DNA of 47,536 bases from Candidatus Dormiibacterota bacterium. GTDB lineage: Bacteria; Chloroflexota; Dormibacteria; Aeolococcales; Bog-877. The position numbers and the translations under genes are program-made. The stretch's first letter is position 1; each line of letters begins with the position of its first letter. This document shows, piece by piece, positions 1-9,829 of the stretch. Below the pieces are notes generated by a model that did no database searches, was not told the DNA's origin, and worked only from the letters and a program-made list of their open reading frames with translations. The stretch is taken from contig DAHVDN010000022.1 of assembly GCA_027313505.1 (NCBI GenBank), positions 1 to 47,536 on the forward strand, read 5' to 3'.

Positions 1-3000
1 GCTCGGCCTTGGTCTGGTTGAAGAAGAGCCGAGTGGCGGTGGACCCGGCGATGGAGTCAGGTAGGTCCTTTGGAAACTGTGTTGCCATGATGACGCCGAG
101 CCCGAAAGCGCGCCCTTCGCGCATCAGCGGCTCCAGGAATGGTGACTGCACCAAGCGCCACGCCTCATCGAGAACGAGAAGACGCTCCAGCCGGTGAGGG
201 TGCTCCCGCCGGATGAGGAAGGAGTAGAGCGCCATCAGGAAGAACTCGGCAACCGCGTTCTTGACCTCGTCGCCGGGGAGCTGGGCGAGCCGGATGACGG
301 TGCTGTGGTCGACGACGCTGGAGAAGTCGGTCACCTGAGCACCGGAGCTGAACAAGTTCAGGTCGAAGATCGGCGACATCCGCCCCAGCAGCGCCTGGTT
401 GTCCGTGTCCTTGCCCAGCTCGTGATGGACCGCCTCAAAGGCTGGGTAGGCCTCGCTGGCGTCGGGTACGAACGCTCTGGTGGGTACGCCAGCATCCTCG
501 TAGACAGTCTTCAGCGCCTCACGCAGCCGGTACGCCTGCTGGTCGCCGAGGCGGTAGATGCGCTTGATTATGTCGGTCAGTTGGTGGATGTGGTGAATCG
601 GGTTCACCCGTCCGCTCCTTGGATCGACGGCCGGTGCCAGGGGGTTGAAGGGCAGGCTTTCCTCGCTGGGGTCGTAGACCTTGAGCCCCTCGGTCTCGGC
701 ATAGACCGGCTCGGAGTAGTCGTCCTTGAAGTCGAGGATCAATGCAGGCACCGAGAACGGTCGCAGATCGGCGAGGATCGTCTTTGTCGCCTGGGTCTTG
801 CCGCTACCAGTCTCGCCCGTGATCATCAGGTGCGGGTTGGGCAGTCGGTCCTCGGGGGCGGCGGGGTCGAACCAGATGTAGCGCGGCTTGCCATACTCGC
901 CCGGCGAGGTGCCGAGCAGCGCTCGCGGTCGATCAGGGACAGCGACGGCAGGCTCCGGCGCCGGCTCGGGCTTCGCAATCTCTGGCTCGGCCCGTGGCGG
1001 GGCTTCCGCGGCGGTCTCACCTGCCGGGCTCGGCGGCAAATCCTCAGGCTGGATCGGCGGCGGCGGTCCCTCGGGCGGCGCCGGCTCGCCCCCCTCAACG
1101 TCCTCGGCGTCCCGCTCCGGCGGCGCGCTCGGGATCAGGACCTCAATCTGGCGCTCGTTCAGTTCGGTGATCTCGATCGGGATGGAGTTCTCGCGGTCGC
1201 GCGCGACGACGTTCATGTTGGTCAGCGACTTCGTGTCGACGCCGAGGCGGACATCGATCAGGTGGCAGCGGAGGTCCGTGGTGACGAGGCCGTCGAGCAG
1301 CCGCTGGAGCCGATCGGCCCACAGCTTGCGCTCGTCGGCGGTGTAGGCACCCTTGGTCAGCTCACGGTAGAGGTGCTCGCGCAGGATCTCGCGCCGGGCC
1401 GGGATGGTGATCAGTTCGTCGTCTCGCTTGCCGGCGAAGACCTGGTCCAGCAGCCGGCGGGTCGAGAGCATCTGATCAACGGCGGCGCCGCTGACGAATC
1501 CGCTCTCCACAGCGTACTCGGTGGCCTTGGCCTGGACTGCCTTGACCTCGATGACGCTGACGGTGCAGTGGTCGTTGGTCCAGGTGAAGCCAACGAGGTC
1601 GGCGCGGAGCGGGTCGTCGCTGAGGTGGAGCCATCGGCGCGCGTCGGCCCCATCGAGGCTGACGAGCAGACGTGTGGCGTCGTCCCCCGTCGTCCTGAAC
1701 CACCGCGCCGCGATCAAAGTCCCTAGCAGCCCCTTGATCCGGTTGAAGTTGGTCCTGCCCGACGAGTCCGGCCGGAGGTTAAGGACTCCGGCGTCGAGCA
1801 GGTCACTCAACTGCTCCAGCAGGTCGTCGAGATCCTCGTTGCTGATGTAGGCGTTGTATTCACGCACGACGTCGCGGAGGGGACGGCGGAAGGGTACCGT
1901 CGAGCGGGCGAATGCTGCAACGTCACGCTCACCGTCCCGCGCGGTCATGATCCGCATCTTGCCGATGGTCAGGTCGCGATCCACCTGCCGGTCGGCGACG
2001 GCGGTCCAGGGAATCCGGGTGGCGATCCCGTGGAGCGACTCGCGCAGTTGCTTCTGCTGGTGGACCGCTAGGTACGAGGTCCCGGCCGGAGCGAGGCGGC
2101 GGACGAGGTGGTCGTAGTCCTCGAACGGACCACCCGACGCCGGCTCCAGTTCGACCGTCTTGTGGAGTTCGCGGTAGGCGATCCGGCGTGGTACCGCCAG
2201 CGGCTGGATCGGGTGGAGCGCCGGGCGAGCTGGGTTCATCTGGCCGGTGCTCTGATCGTAGGCGACAACGAGGTGGTAGAACTCGTTCTCCGGCGGCCCC
2301 AGTTCCTGCCTGGGTAGCTCTCGGACCTCGAAGGTGAAGAGCCGGTGCCGCGTGAGGGCCCGAAAGACCCGAGCGACCCGGTCCTCTTCGGCCTCGTCGA
2401 GGCGCAACTCCGCACCGACCTTGGACTTGGGATGACGGTAGATGGTGAGGTGTGCGCCAACTAGCTTCCCCTCCTCGGCCAGGTCGGAAAGCATGCTTAG
2501 ATAGGCGCCAGCATCAGGCGGGTCGACCAGCCCAAGGCGATAGCCGCGCTGCGAGTGCGGCTCGAGGGAGAGTTGTGCCTCGACCAGGGAGCGAACGCTC
2601 GCCAGCCCATCGTCGGAGGCCCCGCCCTCGCTCTCGCGGCCGAAGTAGGGCAGCGGCCCGAGCCGACTCAAGTATATGAGAACGGTCTCGGCGCTCATCG
2701 CCGTCGAGGGGATGAGGATCGACGTCAGAAAGAACGGCAGTCGCTCGGCCGCCTGGGCGATAAGCGTTCGGTCGCGCTCGTCGAGCCGATCGCTCTGCAT
2801 ATCGACGATCTGCGCATACCGGGCGTAGTGCCAGAGGAAGAGCGGGTGGGTGGGCGCTGCGATCGCGTAGGTGCGGTCGTCGGTTTGGAGGACGACGGTC
2901 TCCAGCAGCAGCAGATGCCCGAGGATCTCGTTGGCGTCCTGGCCGAACCGCTGGAAGAGCACATCGAAATTCTTCCGCAGCGTCTTGTTGAGCGCTTCGT

Positions 3001-4381
3001 ACGCGGCGATGAAGGTGAGCAGGATCTCCCGTGTTGGCGGATGGGCCGCGACCGCCAGCGGCTCGACAGCGAGCGTCCGAATCCACGGTAGCACCGCCCT
3101 GCGGGCCGTCACGTACTCGCCAAAGCGCAGAGCGAGTTCGGCACCGGCATTGTCGCCGGAGAGGTGGTGGAGGAACTCATCGATGCGATCCCCGTGCCAG
3201 CGGGCGACGAGGTGCTGCTCGACGTCGAATCGCCGCAGTGCGCTCTCCAGGTCGGGGGCGTCGATCTCGACCAAGCCGCCATAGGTGTGATCGCCGAGGA
3301 CCTTGCCGAGCAGGTTGAGCAGATCAAGCCGGGCCGTCGTCACCGCCTCGGTAGTGCCGTCGGGGAGTTTGGTCCGGATCGTCTCCGGCCGGAGTTTGCC
3401 CTCGTCGAGCGCGTTGAGCTGTGTCTGGAGGTTGGCGACGATGACGGAGACGTCTTCGGCGCGGTCCTTGTCGACCAAGGCCTCCGCCGCGACCTTAGCA
3501 ACCTTCTCGATCGGCGGCCGCTTGATCCCGTCCGGCTTTGGCCCCTTGACGCGTGCCTGGACTAGCCGGTCGGCGGCCTGAAATGAGATTGCTGCTCCGC
3601 CGCCACCGTCGGCACGGGTCCGGTCGAGTTGGCTCAGCGCCTCTTGGAGGGTCTTGCGGGCCTCGGGTTCGGTCTCGGACTGGAGCACCTCGGTGATCCG
3701 CTTGCGGTCCTGGGCGTTGAGCGTCTGGAGCCGGCTCGACAGCTCACGGTTGCGCTCCAAACGGCGCCGGACGGCGGCCTCGTGCGGGTCATTGAAGAAC
3801 TCGTGATCGGGGAGCAACCCCAAGTGGCCGATCTCGCGACTGCTGGCGTCGAGGAAGTCGTGTCCGGTCTTGCCGTCGAGGGCGGCGTAGTAGTCGATCA
3901 GCGGTGCAAGCCCGATTGAGTCATCGGCGTCGAGCCGGTGCCACCAGCGCGTCTGGACCTGGCTCTGGCCCGCCTCGCCGCCGAGTGCCCGGCGCACCAA
4001 GACCGCCTTCAGCTCACGGGAGGTGATCGCGCTGAAGTCCTCGAGCGAAGAGAGCTTGGCCTCGTCGCCGTGGGCGACGACGACGATGAGAGCACTCAGG
4101 TCGCGGTCGTTGCGCCACCGCTCGGCCTGCTCGACCTGTGTCGAAAACGCGTCACCGTTGAAGCCAGCCGCCTTGGCCGCCGCTTCGCCGCCCGCGCGGA
4201 GGTACGCGATCCGGACGTCGATGCCCTCGTCGCGGAGCGCGGCGAGCGCAGTGAGAAGCCGGGTGGGATCGGGCGCAGGGACGTCGCGGACGAGCACCCC
4301 GACGGCTCCCTGGCGGAGACGCACCCCCTCGGCGATGAGGTCGGCGAGCACCTCGGGCGGCGCCGGGCCAATCGCCGCCAC
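1..4381 (-). CDS. HerA/DptH-like P-loop ATPase of a defence-type operon (3' end cut by window edge)
   Basis: A single open frame runs on the minus strand from a GTG at 4381 to the window edge, giving at least 1,460 residues with no stop. I read it by reverse-complement translation. The C-terminal part is a HerA/VirB4-type ATPase: Walker A GETGSGKT near residue 1188, an ILDFKDDY strand after it, and Walker B LLVLDEAW near residue 1400, followed by a QFPKDLP segment. A Pro/Glu-rich linker (about residues 1085-1150) separates this from a long N-terminal region. Around residues 928-943 there is an ADLVG...IEVKA arrangement that resembles a PD-(D/E)xK nuclease core. The start lies one base after the stop of the upstream gene, so translation is probably coupled. 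Size, domain and third position in the operon fit DptH (DndH) of phosphorothioation-dependent restriction or PbeD-type proteins; this is inference. The true C terminus lies outside the window. Confidence 0.8.
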   Translation of the reverse strand, partial: MAAIGPAPPEVLADLIAEGVRLRQGAVGVLVRDVPAPDPTRLLTALAALRDEGIDVRIAYLRAGGEAAAKAAGFNGDAFSTQVEQAERWRNDRDLSALIVVVAHGDEAKLSSLEDFSAITSRELKAVLVRRALGGEAGQSQVQTRWWHRLDADDSIGLAPLIDYYAALDGKTGHDFLDASSREIGHLGLLPDHEFFNDPHEAAVRRRLERNRELSSRLQTLNAQDRKRITEVLQSETEPEARKTLQEALSQLDRTRADGGGGAAISFQAADRLVQARVKGPKPDGIKRPPIEKVAKVAAEALVDKDRAEDVSVIVANLQTQLNALDEGKLRPETIRTKLPDGTTEAVTTARLDLLNLLGKVLGDHTYGGLVEIDAPDLESALRRFDVEQHLVARWHGDRIDEFLHHLSGDNAGAELALRFGEYVTARRAVLPWIRTLAVEPLAVAAHPPTREILLTFIAAYEALNKTLRKNFDVLFQRFGQDANEILGHLLLLETVVLQTDDRTYAIAAPTHPLFLWHYARYAQIVDMQSDRLDERDRTLIAQAAERLPFFLTSILIPSTAMSAETVLIYLSRLGPLPYFGRESEGGASDDGLASVRSLVEAQLSLEPHSQRGYRLGLVDPPDAGAYLSMLSDLAEEGKLVGAHLTIYRHPKSKVGAELRLDEAEEDRVARVFRALTRHRLFTFEVRELPRQELGPPENEFYHLVVAYDQSTGQMNPARPALHPIQPLAVPRRIAYRELHKTVELEPASGGPFEDYDHLVRRLAPAGTSYLAVHQQKQLRESLHGIATRIPWTAVADRQVDRDLTIGKMRIMTARDGERDVAAFARSTVPFRRPLRDVVREYNAYISNEDLDDLLEQLSDLLDAGVLNLRPDSSGRTNFNRIKGLLGTLIAARWFRTTGDDATRLLVSLDGADARRWLHLSDDPLRADLVGFTWTNDHCTVSVIEVKAVQAKATEYAVESGFVSGAAVDQMLSTRRLLDQVFAGKRDDELITIPARREILREHLYRELTKGAYTADERKLWADRLQRLLDGLVTTDLRCHLIDVRLGVDTKSLTNMNVVARDRENSIPIEITELNERQIEVLIPSAPPERDAEDVEGGEPAPPEGPPPPIQPEDLPPSPAGETAAEAPPRAEPEIAKPEPAPEPAVAVPDRPRALLGTSPGEYGKPRYIWFDPAAPEDRLPNPHLMITGETGSGKTQATKTILADLRPFSVPALILDFKDDYSEPVYAETEGLKVYDPSEESLPFNPLAPAVDPRSGRVNPIHHIHQLTDIIKRIYRLGDQQAYRLREALKTVYEDAGVPTRAFVPDASEAYPAFEAVHHELGKDTDNQALLGRMSPIFDLNLFSSGAQVTDFSSVVDHSTVIRLAQLPGDEVKNAVAEFFLMALYSFLIRREHPHRLERLLVLDEAWRLVQSPFLEPLMREGRAFGLGVIMATQFPKDLPDSIAGSTATRLFFNQTKAE

Positions 4382-4382
4382 C

Positions 4383-5882
4383 TCAGAGGCTCCCTTCAGG
4401 TCGCGTGGTGACCATGGTTCGCCCGTCGGCGTACGCCTTGGCGTAGCCGGACTCGACTAGCAGTTCGCGGAACTCCTCGACGTTGCGGCGCAGGTCCTCC
4501 TCGTTGATTGACACCACCGCCGACCAAAACTCCTCGTCGCGCAGGTTGGTGTGGCGGATGACTGCATCGTCCTCGGGCCGGCCGACGACGACCCCGAAGG
4601 AGTTGCGCAGTCGTTCGAGGAACTCGGGGAACTCCATCGGGTCGTCGGGCTCGACCGTCGCCGCCACGAGCATCTCGAGGAACTCGGCGGTGGCGGTGTA
4701 ACGCTTGCGCAGCTTGCCGCCCCGACCCTGGTTGGACCATGGCGCCAGGAAGCCGGCGCGTCGGCCCAACTCGATGAGCGATCCGATCGGCGCCTCCCGC
4801 TCGACGGCGTCCTCCGCCATCGCCCGGGCAAGCGCGTCGGGTGGCTCGGTGCCGCCCTCACGGTAGGTGCGATAAAGCCCTGCCACCTGGTCGCCGAAGC
4901 CCGACGCCTGCAATGCTGCGTCTATCTGCTTGCCGGTGGTGCCGTACTCGGAGACGACGTGCTCACGAAACCGCGAGCGGACGACCCCGTCGATCGCGTC
5001 GCTAGCCGCGCGCAACGTCGCCCGGCTGGCGTCGGCAACCGAGATCAGGGTCCCGTCGAAAAGGTCGAGCAGGATCGGCGGGCGCGGGGCGTGGTCTTCC
5101 CGCTCTGACCAGCGGGCGACCGCATGGACGTGGAGGACGAAGCAGCCGAAGAGCATGAGCCGCCGCAGCGAGTTGAGCTTGGAGCCGGAGTTGCGCTCGA
5201 AGCGGGCGAGGCGGTCGTAGGCGTCGCGAAGGTTGCGCAGCGTCGGAGACACGAGCTTGCCTGCCGTTGTCTCGAACAGGTGGTCGCTCTTGGCGATCCG
5301 CCCCGACACCTCGCCGCTCGGCACCTCCTCGCGGGCGTCGCCGAAAGCGAGCATCGGCAGGGCGAGCGTCGTCCAGGGGTCGCTCTCGGATTGGAGCAAC
5401 TCTCGCAGGTAGTCCGCGGCCTCGATCCGGTCTCCCTGTTCGGCGGTTAGCAGCCGGAACAGGAAGAGCCCCATCCGGACATCGGAGAGGTCGGTGGTGA
5501 TGAACCGCTCATTGGAGAGTGTGAATGACTGGTGGGTCGGAAAGACGGCGCCGTCGGCGGCGAGGACGTCGAAGGCGAGCGACCGCAGCCGGGTCACCTT
5601 GAGCGCATCGGGCGCGCGGCCCTTGGAGCTGGCAAACGCGGATGCGTAGTCAGCGAGTACCTCGGCGTTGGGGAAGCGCTCGACGTCGACCCCGAGCTTC
5701 TGGTTGCGGACGTAGCGTCGCACCAGCCGGGTAACCGCAGTGGTGTCGTAGGTCCGACCGGCGAGTGAGCGGGCCAGCCCGTTGGCGACGTGGACGGGCT
5801 TGATCGAGAAGTTGGTGAGCCGAAACCCAAATTCCTCGTCGAAAACGGACTCCAGCAACTCCTTGGTGCCGACTGAGGTCAC
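4383..5882 (-). CDS. Uncharacterised 499-aa protein, middle gene of the defence-type operon
   Basis: I do not recognise this family. The GTG start overlaps the stop of the upstream DUF4338-ATPase gene by four bases (GTGA), and the stop is one base before the downstream HerA-like start, so it is locked into the operon. The protein is soluble-looking, without a signal peptide or membrane segment, rich in Arg, Glu and Leu, and predicted by eye to be mostly helical. I see no P-loop or metal-binding motif. Its position between a P-loop ATPase and a HerA-type ATPase is that of DptG between DptF and DptH in phosphorothioation-dependent restriction operons, and of PbeC in the PbeABCD module. Correspondence by position is inference, since I cannot align it. 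Its last third (about residues 380-499) contains a segment around LRKRYTATAEFLEML that could be a winged-helix-like DNA-binding fold, but this is weak. Confidence 0.75.
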   Translation of the reverse strand: MTSVGTKELLESVFDEEFGFRLTNFSIKPVHVANGLARSLAGRTYDTTAVTRLVRRYVRNQKLGVDVERFPNAEVLADYASAFASSKGRAPDALKVTRLRSLAFDVLAADGAVFPTHQSFTLSNERFITTDLSDVRMGLFLFRLLTAEQGDRIEAADYLRELLQSESDPWTTLALPMLAFGDAREEVPSGEVSGRIAKSDHLFETTAGKLVSPTLRNLRDAYDRLARFERNSGSKLNSLRRLMLFGCFVLHVHAVARWSEREDHAPRPPILLDLFDGTLISVADASRATLRAASDAIDGVVRSRFREHVVSEYGTTGKQIDAALQASGFGDQVAGLYRTYREGGTEPPDALARAMAEDAVEREAPIGSLIELGRRAGFLAPWSNQGRGGKLRKRYTATAEFLEMLVAATVEPDDPMEFPEFLERLRNSFGVVVGRPEDDAVIRHTNLRDEEFWSAVVSINEEDLRRNVEEFRELLVESGYAKAYADGRTMVTTRPEGSL

Positions 5883-8800
5883 AACTGGTACCTCGCCGGC
5901 TCCCGTTGGACCGCGAACCGCTCGTCGAGGTCGGACTCGACATTACGGATGCGGATGTCCTCGATCGGAGACTTCTGCTCGACAGAGCCATGGACCCGGT
6001 CGATGAAGCGTGTAATCCGTCGGGTCGCCGTCCTCGACCAACTCGACCGCCCCAGGCCCCGCTCGGCTTCGATCAGGGTGAGGAACAGGTCACGGTCGAT
6101 CTCGACCACGGCGACGTCGGTGCCCTCCCAGTCCGCTACCAAGGCGAAGCTGCGCCGGTCAAGTTGCTCTTTGGGCAGCCATGCCTTGACCCAAGGCGCG
6201 GTCTTGAGCGGCTCGATCCGAAGGTGCTGGTACGAGAGTGCTTGGAACGAGACGAAGGTCGACGGTGCTCGGACGTCATAGCGATGGCTTTGCCAAAGCT
6301 GGACATGGTCCTTCTCGGTGTCGGCACAGTCGGGCTCGAAGAAACGGTTGAGCGCAAGTACCAGATCGCGGACGACGGTGGCGGTCGCGTCCTCGCCGGC
6401 TTTCAGCGTCTGCTGGAACTGTTGCTCGTCGGTCGGCACCAGCGAGAACAGTTCGGTCCCCTTTGTGTGCTCGAAGAAGAAGCGTCGCTTGATGGCCTTG
6501 TACGCATTGGCCCGCTGGGTCTCGTGGAGCGCCATAGGCCCGGGCGGGGGCCTGCCCAGCCATTCGCGGGCATCCGTATCGCCGAGCCAGAGCCGGTCGT
6601 CCCATTCCGGGTGGGTGACCTCGGCCGGATCGAAGATGTCCCGGACCGCGTCAAACAGTGCGCCGACTCCGCCGGAGAAGGCGAGGTTCGAGTAGGCGAC
6701 CCCGAGTCTGTCCTGGCCGGCGCGGACCCGGTCGGTAGCGGACTGGCCGGCTGTGAGGAGGTAGGCGATGAACCCGACGAGCTGGCGCATGGTGACATGC
6801 CCGGTCCTGGTCGCGACTAGCTCCAGTAGCCTAACCAGGCGCTCGCGCACCTGCGGCTCACACAGGGCATCGCGGTTGGCCAGTGCTGGGTCCGTGGCGT
6901 TGAGCCCAACGAAGAAGCGGTCCTGGGTGAGCCGGTCGATGACCCGCTCGACGACGCTCGCCGAAAGCAAGTTGCGCAGGCTGAGATCGACGACGATCAC
7001 GTTCTCGCTCGCGTCTGTGGGCCGGTGCGCCTCCACAAAGAACCGGGCTGACGTCACCTGGCGCAGCGCCTCTGTGATCGGGGTGAACCCGTTCCTGACC
7101 GCAAGCCGCTGGAGCACATAGAGCGGCCACTCGTTGATTGCCAACACGAAGGGCTTACCGTCGTCGCGGCTTGCCGTCCACTGCTGGAGGATCTCGGAGT
7201 CGGGGCAGGCGTTGGCATCGGTGATCACCCGGGCGCCGAGCGCTACCAGCCTCGGCCGCAGCCTCTCGATGGCATGGGTCTTGCCGTCGCCCGGATTGCC
7301 GGTGACGACGATCTGGCGTCCGGCCTCCGCTTGGCCCACAAGGTAGTCGTCGAGGCCGAGGTCGACGTGGATCGACTCCAGTTCGTCGGTGGTGAGGCGG
7401 TCCGCGTAGCTATTGGTGCTCCGATAGAGCCGCTCGATGAAGGTGTGGTCGTCGTGCTCGCCTACCATGGCGCGCACCTCGGTGTCGCCCCCGGTGCCAA
7501 CGCGCCCAACCCGCCCAGCCCGCCGCCCGCTGCTGCCGCCAGAGCCGGCGGTCAGCCGGGCGGTTTCACGGGAAAGCCGGAAACCTTCAAACTCCTCGCC
7601 CCGGACCGCCTCCAGTACGTCGGCGCGGGTGATTCGCGGCGCCAACCACCGATCGCGCCAGTGGTCGACGAGGACGGCGGTCCCGGCCTCGCCCGGTGGC
7701 AGCAGGTAGCGCGGCCGCGCGCTGAGGCGCAGGACGACGTCGTCTGTGTTGACGCATAGCGGCACGCCGTAGATGATCCGGCGCGAGTTGTGGCGCAGGA
7801 AGCTGTCGGCGGCGAGCCCGAGCGCCTCCAGCCCGTTCCGGATGAGCCGCATTTTCGGGCTTGTGCCTTCACCGAAGAGGTTGTTGACCTCACGCCGGTT
7901 CGAGTCCGAGTGGCGAGCCACCTCGTTGAGGGCATGGACGGTGTCGGGGGCGAACTGGACGGTGCCAAAGCTCTCGGTCCTCGCGATCTTGCGATAGGCG
8001 AGCGCACCCTTGGCGGTTTCGACCTTGAGTCGGTTGTACTGGCTGGAGCCGTACGCCTCGTACAGGCTCGATGTCGTGACGAGGGCGAGCTTGGCCGGGC
8101 GGCTCACCGGGCGGCCCGCCATCGCCGAGGCGATGATGCTGACCCGGTCGCCGTAGCGGGCCTCAACATCTGAGACCACCTGCCGGCTCAGCATCATGAG
8201 GGCGACCAACTTGCCGCCAAGCACACCCCGGTATGGCGGCACCGCGCCGCAGGTGATCAGTTCCATGACGTTGGAGGCGAGCGCGTCCTGCTTGATCCGG
8301 CGCAGCGCCGTCTCGATCGCCCGCCTTCCCTCGGGTTCGGCCAGCGCCCTTGTGAGATCACCGCCGCGATCGGTGAAGCCGAGCGCAGTTAGGGTCGCCA
8401 GCGCTCGGTAAAGGTCGGCGAGCGCCCCGGCGCGCTTGCGGCGATACAGGGCCGTCCGCGCGACCGATTCCCAGTCCACTGAGTCGGTGCTTCCATGATC
8501 TGCGGCGTTCTGGGCCCCGCGAATCCGCAGGTAGTCGGCATCGCGCTCCTCCCCCGCGGCCTCGAGCTTGGCCAGACGGTCGGCGGCGCTGCGGTGCTCG
8601 ATGTCCTCTAACGCGGCAACCGTCTTGGCCGCCGCCTTGAGCGGGTCGGCGGGGACGCCAAGATCGGCCCGGTAGGTCGCATCGACGCCATCCCACAGCA
8701 CCCGGATCAGGTGACCGGCGAGGTCGCAACGCTTTCGGGCGCTCAGATCCGCCAGCCGGCGCTCCAGTCCGCTAGCGGACCATCCGAAGTGATCGTCGCG

Positions 8801-9559
8801 CTTGGCCAGACCGAGCACGGGGTTGCCGAGGGCGGCGATGCCAATCAGCGGGCGCTCAGGGAGAGCGACATCGCGGACGAGGTAAAAGAGGTTGCGGCCG
8901 GGCGTGCTCTGGTACGGGATCGACCAGAAGTGGCGGGCATAACGCCAGACGTCCTGAAGCCAGATCCCCGTTGTCTCGTCCCGGGTGCCAGGCTCGATCA
9001 TCTGGAGCACCGGTTCGATGCCGCAAGGTCCGTGTTCGGTCAGTCGAGCCGCCAGTTCCGCACCGCTCGTGAACAAACGGCGAACCCCCCGCCGCTCTGT
9101 GATTCGGATAAACTCCAAGGTCGAGGGCTCGCTCAGCTGGGCGTCGCGGGCGAACGCGAACGACCGTCGGATGGACTCCTTGGCGGCCTCTGGGTCATTT
9201 AGTCGGACAGCGGCGCGGCCGGGGGCGTCGAGGATGATGCCCTCGTCATCCTCGCGAATCGTCCACCCCTGGTTGAGCAGGTCGCGCAGCACACGCAAGG
9301 TCGCAGCGTAGCGGACGGTCGGTGCCAAGTCCAAGCCCGACAGCCCGAAGGTCTGGAGCGCGGTCTGCCGCTCATCTAGGGCGTAAATCGCGGCATTGAT
9401 GACTGTGCCTACCTCGCCCGCATGCATGGCGGTCAGTTCCTGGACAAGGTAGTTGAGTTCCTGCTGGTACCCGAGCACCAGGCGCGGTCGGAACCGGCGG
9501 AAGCGAGAGCCCGCAGTTGGGGAAGTGGACCGGTGGCCCTCGACCGTCAGGGTTGGCAT
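5879..9559 (-). CDS. DUF4338 (DruA-type) domain fused to a P-loop ATPase, defence-type protein
   Basis: I place the start at ATG 9559 (1,226 aa) because GAGGAG lies just upstream; an in-frame TTG at 9658 would add 33 residues without a ribosome site. Residues 1 to about 670 match the DUF4338 family as I know it: LIGIAALGNPVLGL followed by an FGWS motif, GGKLVAL, TTSSLYEAYGSSQYNRL, and the signature FGEGTSPKMRLIRNGL. DUF4338 is found in Druantia protein DruA and in related restriction-type operons. A Gly/Ser/Arg-rich linker (about 672-697) leads to a second domain with Walker A GNPGDGKTH near residue 753 and a Walker-B-like FVLAINEW near 806, similar in layout to the ATPase DptF. The in-frame ATG at 7468 has GAGGTG upstream and could give the ATPase half alone. 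It is the first gene of a coupled three-gene operon. Fusion of these two domains is what is unusual. Confidence 0.82.
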   Translation of the reverse strand: MPTLTVEGHRSTSPTAGSRFRRFRPRLVLGYQQELNYLVQELTAMHAGEVGTVINAAIYALDERQTALQTFGLSGLDLAPTVRYAATLRVLRDLLNQGWTIREDDEGIILDAPGRAAVRLNDPEAAKESIRRSFAFARDAQLSEPSTLEFIRITERRGVRRLFTSGAELAARLTEHGPCGIEPVLQMIEPGTRDETTGIWLQDVWRYARHFWSIPYQSTPGRNLFYLVRDVALPERPLIGIAALGNPVLGLAKRDDHFGWSASGLERRLADLSARKRCDLAGHLIRVLWDGVDATYRADLGVPADPLKAAAKTVAALEDIEHRSAADRLAKLEAAGEERDADYLRIRGAQNAADHGSTDSVDWESVARTALYRRKRAGALADLYRALATLTALGFTDRGGDLTRALAEPEGRRAIETALRRIKQDALASNVMELITCGAVPPYRGVLGGKLVALMMLSRQVVSDVEARYGDRVSIIASAMAGRPVSRPAKLALVTTSSLYEAYGSSQYNRLKVETAKGALAYRKIARTESFGTVQFAPDTVHALNEVARHSDSNRREVNNLFGEGTSPKMRLIRNGLEALGLAADSFLRHNSRRIIYGVPLCVNTDDVVLRLSARPRYLLPPGEAGTAVLVDHWRDRWLAPRITRADVLEAVRGEEFEGFRLSRETARLTAGSGGSSGRRAGRVGRVGTGGDTEVRAMVGEHDDHTFIERLYRSTNSYADRLTTDELESIHVDLGLDDYLVGQAEAGRQIVVTGNPGDGKTHAIERLRPRLVALGARVITDANACPDSEILQQWTASRDDGKPFVLAINEWPLYVLQRLAVRNGFTPITEALRQVTSARFFVEAHRPTDASENVIVVDLSLRNLLSASVVERVIDRLTQDRFFVGLNATDPALANRDALCEPQVRERLVRLLELVATRTGHVTMRQLVGFIAYLLTAGQSATDRVRAGQDRLGVAYSNLAFSGGVGALFDAVRDIFDPAEVTHPEWDDRLWLGDTDAREWLGRPPPGPMALHETQRANAYKAIKRRFFFEHTKGTELFSLVPTDEQQFQQTLKAGEDATATVVRDLVLALNRFFEPDCADTEKDHVQLWQSHRYDVRAPSTFVSFQALSYQHLRIEPLKTAPWVKAWLPKEQLDRRSFALVADWEGTDVAVVEIDRDLFLTLIEAERGLGRSSWSRTATRRITRFIDRVHGSVEQKSPIEDIRIRNVESDLDERFAVQREPARYQL

Positions 9560-9829
9560 GCCACTCCTCGCCCATTCCGTACTCCCGCGGGGCACTCGCG
9601 TGGGGCTTGCTTGTTCGTCACGTAGGTCGGGACGAGTTGACCAAAATGTCCACTTCAACTAGCGCCCCGTCCCGGTGGGGAGAGCCTGCCTTCCACCCTC
9701 CAGAACCGAGCCCTTCCGGAGATCGTCATGGCGGCTACTCTACAACAGCGGAACCGGGGTCCGGCCAGACCCCCATTTCGGAGAAGACAAACGGGTGCCC
9801 ACCCTGCCTGGCCGAGTTCGGGAGGCATC

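Noticed and set aside
194-1726. Long plus-strand open frame (510 aa) at the left edge
   Set aside because: It is antisense to the HerA-like ATPase, whose minus-strand frame shows Walker A and B motifs in order. The plus translation is low-complexity Arg/Leu/Asp-rich without motifs.
5906-6820. Plus-strand open frame of 304 aa over the ATPase domain
   Set aside because: It is the complement of a clearly conserved minus-strand P-loop protein and has no ribosome site or domain; typical of high-GC shadow frames.
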